Positions 30,540 through 32,849 of a DNA stretch of 32,849 nucleotides are shown here, one piece after another. Origin of the DNA: Candidatus Parcubacteria bacterium. Its GTDB lineage: Bacteria; Patescibacteriota; Minisyncoccia; Phycocordibacterales; JAACPR01. The stretch spans positions 1 to 32,849 of the forward strand of contig JAACPR010000010.1 of NCBI GenBank assembly GCA_009995365.1, in the 5' to 3' direction. The translations under genes were made by a program, and so were the position numbers. The notes beneath the pieces were generated by a model. It did no database searches, was not told where the DNA came from, and saw only the letters and a program-made list of their open reading frames with translations. Position 1 is the stretch's first letter; each line of letters begins with the position of its first letter.

Positions 30540-31022
30540 ATGTTAAAGAAAATAAAAAATAATAGAGGTTTTACATTAATAGAGCTCCTCGTTGTAATCT
30601 CCATTATCGGAATGCTTGCTGCAGTTGTTATGATTTCACTTAACGACGCAAGAAGAGATGCACAAATTACCAAATTCAATGAAGAAGTTAGGCAAGTTGA
30701 ATTAGCTATTCAATTATACAGAGATAGTGTTGGTGGTATAGAGTACTATTCTAATGATCACCCCGCATATGGTGGTGACCCATACCCAATACAAAATAAT
30801 GTGTTAGGTGTTTATATGCCTGAATTACCAGAAGTCCCTTTTTATGATAATTTATATCTGTACATTGGTTATAAAAATGAAAATGGTTGGGTCAAATCTA
30901 TAGATGATGGAGATTCATTCCATGATCTTATGATATTAGATGGTTCGGGTCTTTTTAGTTATAGTGATAATGAAATGGAAATATTTGCTGAAAATGGCTG
31001 GGTTAAATATAATGAAGGTTAA
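30540..31022 (+). CDS. Type IV prepilin / pseudopilin-like protein
   Basis: 160 residues. The leader MLKKIKNNRG (cleavage after Gly10) is followed by FTLIELLVVISIIGMLAAVV and SLNDARRDAQITKFNEEVRQ. The globular part is short and has no Cys (LYRDSVGGIEYY, YMPELPEVPFYDNLYLYIGY). In the conserved N-terminus it resembles the prepilin at 9278 more than the paralogous pair at 19315 and 27501. It is a single gene between gyrB and a convergent surface-protein gene, whose stop lies 13 nt beyond its own. Confidence 0.87.
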   Translation: MLKKIKNNRGFTLIELLVVISIIGMLAAVVMISLNDARRDAQITKFNEEVRQVELAIQLYRDSVGGIEYYSNDHPAYGGDPYPIQNNVLGVYMPELPEVPFYDNLYLYIGYKNENGWVKSIDDGDSFHDLMILDGSGLFSYSDNEMEIFAENGWVKYNEG

Positions 31023-31035
31023 TAATTGAGAAAGA

Positions 31036-32397
31036 TTAATCCCTAACTCTCAACCTCACACTATCATCATTGTTTCTTTCGTTTTCCTCATCAACATCAT
31101 CGTCTGAGTCGACTTCTACTTCGATATTATAGCGACCTGCGTCGGGGTTTTCGAATTCAACAGTTATTATTCTTGACTCACCAGGGCGTAGAGAGCTTTG
31201 TCTGCCTGAACGATAATCATTATTACTGTCATCGTAAGGAGTGCCGTCTATTTCAAATCTCCATGTGCCTGTAGATTCACCACCGATATTTACAACTTCA
31301 AAACGAATCGCCGCGTCGTCTCTTTCATCTATATCGTCATCTTCTCTAAAACGAGAACCGCTCATGTATCCAGCTTCTAGATTTCTAATAATCAAGTCAG
31401 CCTCGTCGTCAGAATCGTAATTATTGTCAGATGAATCTCCGTTTCCGCCATCTCCTCGAACAAAGACAGTCGTAATGTTGTTAGTCTCTGAATTCTCTCT
31501 GATTGAATTTGTTGGGTCTACAGAGATAACCGCATTACCCGATGGAATATCATCAAAGGTAAGTGTGTATCTAATAGTTGCACCAGGAGTTAGAGATAAT
31601 TGTAGGGGAGAAGTTTGTAGTCCTTCGCCAGGAATTGTATAAGAAAAGTTCCAATTACCACTAGAGCGACCACCGATATTAGTTACATCAAAAACAACTA
31701 TAGTGTCGCTAATAGCACGAGCATTAAATATAGCCAAATCAGCAGGAACATTTGAAACGGTTTGATTATTGTTTGGAGTATTTGAATTCGTAGAGTCGTC
31801 AGTGTCGACATTATCATTATTACTTGTATCACCTCCACCTGTATTTACACCTTGGCTAGAAATTGTGGCACTGCCTGACAAATCATTAACGGGGGCGCTT
31901 CCTTCATTTGTTACTGAAAAAGCTTCAGAAGCGCTTGAAACTTCTTCTCCTGTTCCGTCTATGTATGCAACAGATATTTTAGATTCTGTATAAGTGTTTT
32001 CTCTAGCTGATACAGCTTTTAAATCGATAAATTTGTCGCTAGCTGATAACGGATAATTTGTATCACATTTTAATTCAGTATTATTTTCATCAACTACAAC
32101 TAAACCAAGGTTTGGAGCACATTCATAATTTAAATTAAAAGTTCCTTCTTTTGACCCTTTATATTCCCAATACAGTCTGAAAGCCTCGTTAGAATTAAGG
32201 TCATTTTCGCTTAATCTGATTTCTACATCACTACTGAAAGGGGATTTAACAGAGCTTCCAACTGAGGCAAAAGATGAAAACATAAAAGGAATAAAGCGTA
32301 TTACAGCAAAAGCAAGCAACACGATAATCACCAAGATCATTATGATAAATAATGACTTTAATATTATTGGTTTGTATTTTTGTGTGTTTTCTGACAT
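31036..32397 (-). CDS. Surface protein with two CARDB-like domains
   Basis: 453 residues. An N-terminal transmembrane helix (about 12-40) anchors the protein with the remainder outside. About 57-165 is a beta domain with one pair of Cys (YECAPNLGLVVV, ELKCDTNYPL). A low-complexity Ser/Asn/Asp linker (about 167-212) precedes two CARDB-type domains: about 217-320 (IVVFDVTNIGGRSSGNWNFS, then RENSETNNITTVFV) and about 335-453 (AAIRFEVVNIGGESTGTWRF, then DEENERNNDDSVRL). CARDB domains mediate cell adhesion or bind partners in surface proteins. The many Asp residues may bind calcium. Function is inferred from domains only. Confidence 0.8.
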   Translation of the reverse strand: MSENTQKYKPIILKSLFIIMILVIIVLLAFAVIRFIPFMFSSFASVGSSVKSPFSSDVEIRLSENDLNSNEAFRLYWEYKGSKEGTFNLNYECAPNLGLVVVDENNTELKCDTNYPLSASDKFIDLKAVSARENTYTESKISVAYIDGTGEEVSSASEAFSVTNEGSAPVNDLSGSATISSQGVNTGGGDTSNNDNVDTDDSTNSNTPNNNQTVSNVPADLAIFNARAISDTIVVFDVTNIGGRSSGNWNFSYTIPGEGLQTSPLQLSLTPGATIRYTLTFDDIPSGNAVISVDPTNSIRENSETNNITTVFVRGDGGNGDSSDNNYDSDDEADLIIRNLEAGYMSGSRFREDDDIDERDDAAIRFEVVNIGGESTGTWRFEIDGTPYDDSNNDYRSGRQSSLRPGESRIITVEFENPDAGRYNIEVEVDSDDDVDEENERNNDDSVRLRVRD

Positions 32398-32402
32398 TTG
32401 CA

Positions 32403-32433
32403 GTATTATTACATATAAAATGCTTTATGTCAA
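32403..32433 (-). promoter_or_regulatory. Promoter of the CARDB surface protein
   Basis: TTGACA (32433-32428), a 19-nt spacer and TAATAC (32408-32403) on the minus strand, then 5 nt to the ATG. Confidence 0.5.
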
Positions 32434-32527
32434 CCAAAATCCTTGAATTTTGTCATGGAAGTAAAATGAAATAATATTTTCCAAAATGGAAGAAAATTCT
32501 CTCAAAATCTTGCCTAAAATTAAGTTT

Positions 32528-32533
32528 TATAGT
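32528..32533 (+). promoter_or_regulatory. -10 element of the bL33 gene
   Basis: TATAGT, 12 nt before the ATG at 32546. It supports that start over the in-frame ATG at 32486. Confidence 0.4.
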
Positions 32534-32545
32534 AATCTTTCACAC

Positions 32546-32701
32546 ATGTCACAAGATAATTTGATACAACTAAAGAACAAGGATACAGGTGAAGTTTATT
32601 GGTCTCGTCGCAATAAAAAGATCACTGATACAAAACTTGAGCTTAAAAAATTCAGTAAAAAACTGAAGAAATACATTACTTTCAAGCAAACCAAGAAATA
32701 A
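32546..32701 (+). CDS. rpmG: 50S ribosomal protein bL33, Cys-free form
   Basis: 51 residues from the ATG at 32546 (MSQDNLIQLKNKDTGEVYWS). The bL33 pattern is clear: RRNKKITDTKLELKKFSKKL aligns with the usual NKRNTPDRLELKKYCP region, and the end KKYITFKQTK matches. The zinc-binding Cys pairs are missing, as in the zinc-free type. A longer reading from 32486 adds 20 residues unlike L33. A terminator hairpin follows the gene. Confidence 0.85.
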   Translation: MSQDNLIQLKNKDTGEVYWSRRNKKITDTKLELKKFSKKLKKYITFKQTKK

Positions 32702-32736
32702 TTTATTTCCCGATTTGGTTTTTCTAATTTTTAAAC

Positions 32737-32772
32737 AAATGTGCTAATATATTGCTTAGCACTTTTGTTTTA
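32737..32772 (+). terminator. Rho-independent terminator after the bL33 gene
   Basis: Stem GTGCTAA (32741-32747) / TTAGCAC (32756-32762), loop of 8 nt, then TTTTGTTTT. Flanking A3 and T3 may extend it. Confidence 0.7.
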
Positions 32773-32796
32773 TTTGTTAAAAGTGTTACAAATATG

Positions 32797-32849
32797 GGTC
32801 TATAGTTTCAATGGTAAGATGCTACGCATCTTGCTTCAACTTCGTTCGG
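32797..32849 (+). ncRNA. Possible start of a tRNA-like RNA gene, cut by the window edge
   Basis: The segment begins GGGTCTATAGTTTCAATGGT. The first 7 nt could be an acceptor arm, followed by TA and a D-arm-like stretch with AATGGTA. A TACAAA-like -10 lies just upstream. The next part has a perfect hairpin AAGATGC-TAC-GCATCTT that does not fit a normal anticodon arm. I cannot assign an anticodon. Confidence 0.3.

Noticed and set aside
31424-31993. Plus-strand reading frames within the CARDB gene
   Set aside because: They are antisense to a long minus-strand frame with clear CARDB domains and membrane anchor; they have no promoter or recognisable motifs.
1-32849. UGA recoded as Gly or Trp
   Set aside because: All recognised genes are intact under the standard bacterial code, with Trp at TGG and no genes visibly split at TGA. 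Only the absence of TGA stops is kept as a finding.
1-32849. CRISPR array, IS element or prophage
   Set aside because: No regularly spaced repeats, transposase, integrase or phage structural genes are seen. The only larger repeats are the prepilin-associated pair.

Overview
The window looks like a piece of a Candidate Phyla Radiation (Patescibacteria) chromosome, probably a Parcubacteria-like lineage. This is inference from gene content, not from a marker tree. It is AT-rich, with short intergenic gaps and compact housekeeping proteins: a 246-residue PheS, a 652-residue PheT and a 322-residue RF1. Transketolase is split, carbon metabolism is limited to the non-oxidative pentose phosphate and lower glycolytic side, and several single-copy type IV prepilin-like genes and large cell-surface proteins are scattered around. 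I see no phage, IS element or CRISPR array.

Layout. 1-771 (minus): N-terminal part of a thioredoxin/CcdA-like membrane protein that runs off the left edge. 834-4104: rpiB, rpe-like, and split transketolase N and C genes. 4116-6817: a surface protein with coiled coil, calcium-type repeat and Ig-like fold, followed 14 nt later by an orphan sensor histidine kinase. 6905-8315: a small coiled-coil protein, a DUF1653 protein and an alpha/beta-hydrolase-like protein. 8420-9278: a self-contained cassette with a consensus promoter, structured leader, Shine-Dalgarno, PEP-CTERM protein and terminator. It looks foreign to the rest. 9278-10788 (minus): a prepilin and three small membrane proteins. 10880-12960: divergent PfkB-family sugar kinase and class I fructose-bisphosphate aldolase. 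13017-15741: a cupredoxin-fold membrane protein and a large Cys-rich surface protein interrupted at a G7 tract. 15784-19206: bL25, a coiled-coil lytic transglycosylase, bL31 and RF1. 19315-20055 and 27501-28280: two paralogous prepilins sharing an upstream 108-bp repeat. 20127-21868: rpsB, tsf and a small membrane protein, then tRNA-Thr. 22038-27328: glycosyltransferase, PEGA-domain protein, pheS, pheT. 28418-30478: gyrB. 30540-32397: a further prepilin and a CARDB surface protein. 32546 to the end: bL33, a terminator, and the start of an RNA-like gene.

The metabolic genes fit together: RpiB, the epimerase and transketolase interconvert pentose phosphates, and the PfkB kinase plus aldolase could connect fructose phosphate to triose phosphates. 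The rest is translation machinery mixed with cell-envelope and surface functions, consistent with an epibiotic or host-attached life style (inference).

Three window-wide signals stand out. Many start codons lie only 5-12 nt downstream of a -10 hexamer, which predicts leaderless mRNAs, and almost no gene has a Shine-Dalgarno. None of about 35 genes ends in TGA. The two prepilin paralogues have a mosaic pattern of identity with conserved ends and a divergent middle. The PEP-CTERM cassette breaks the local initiation pattern and is the best candidate for a transferred or unexpected system.
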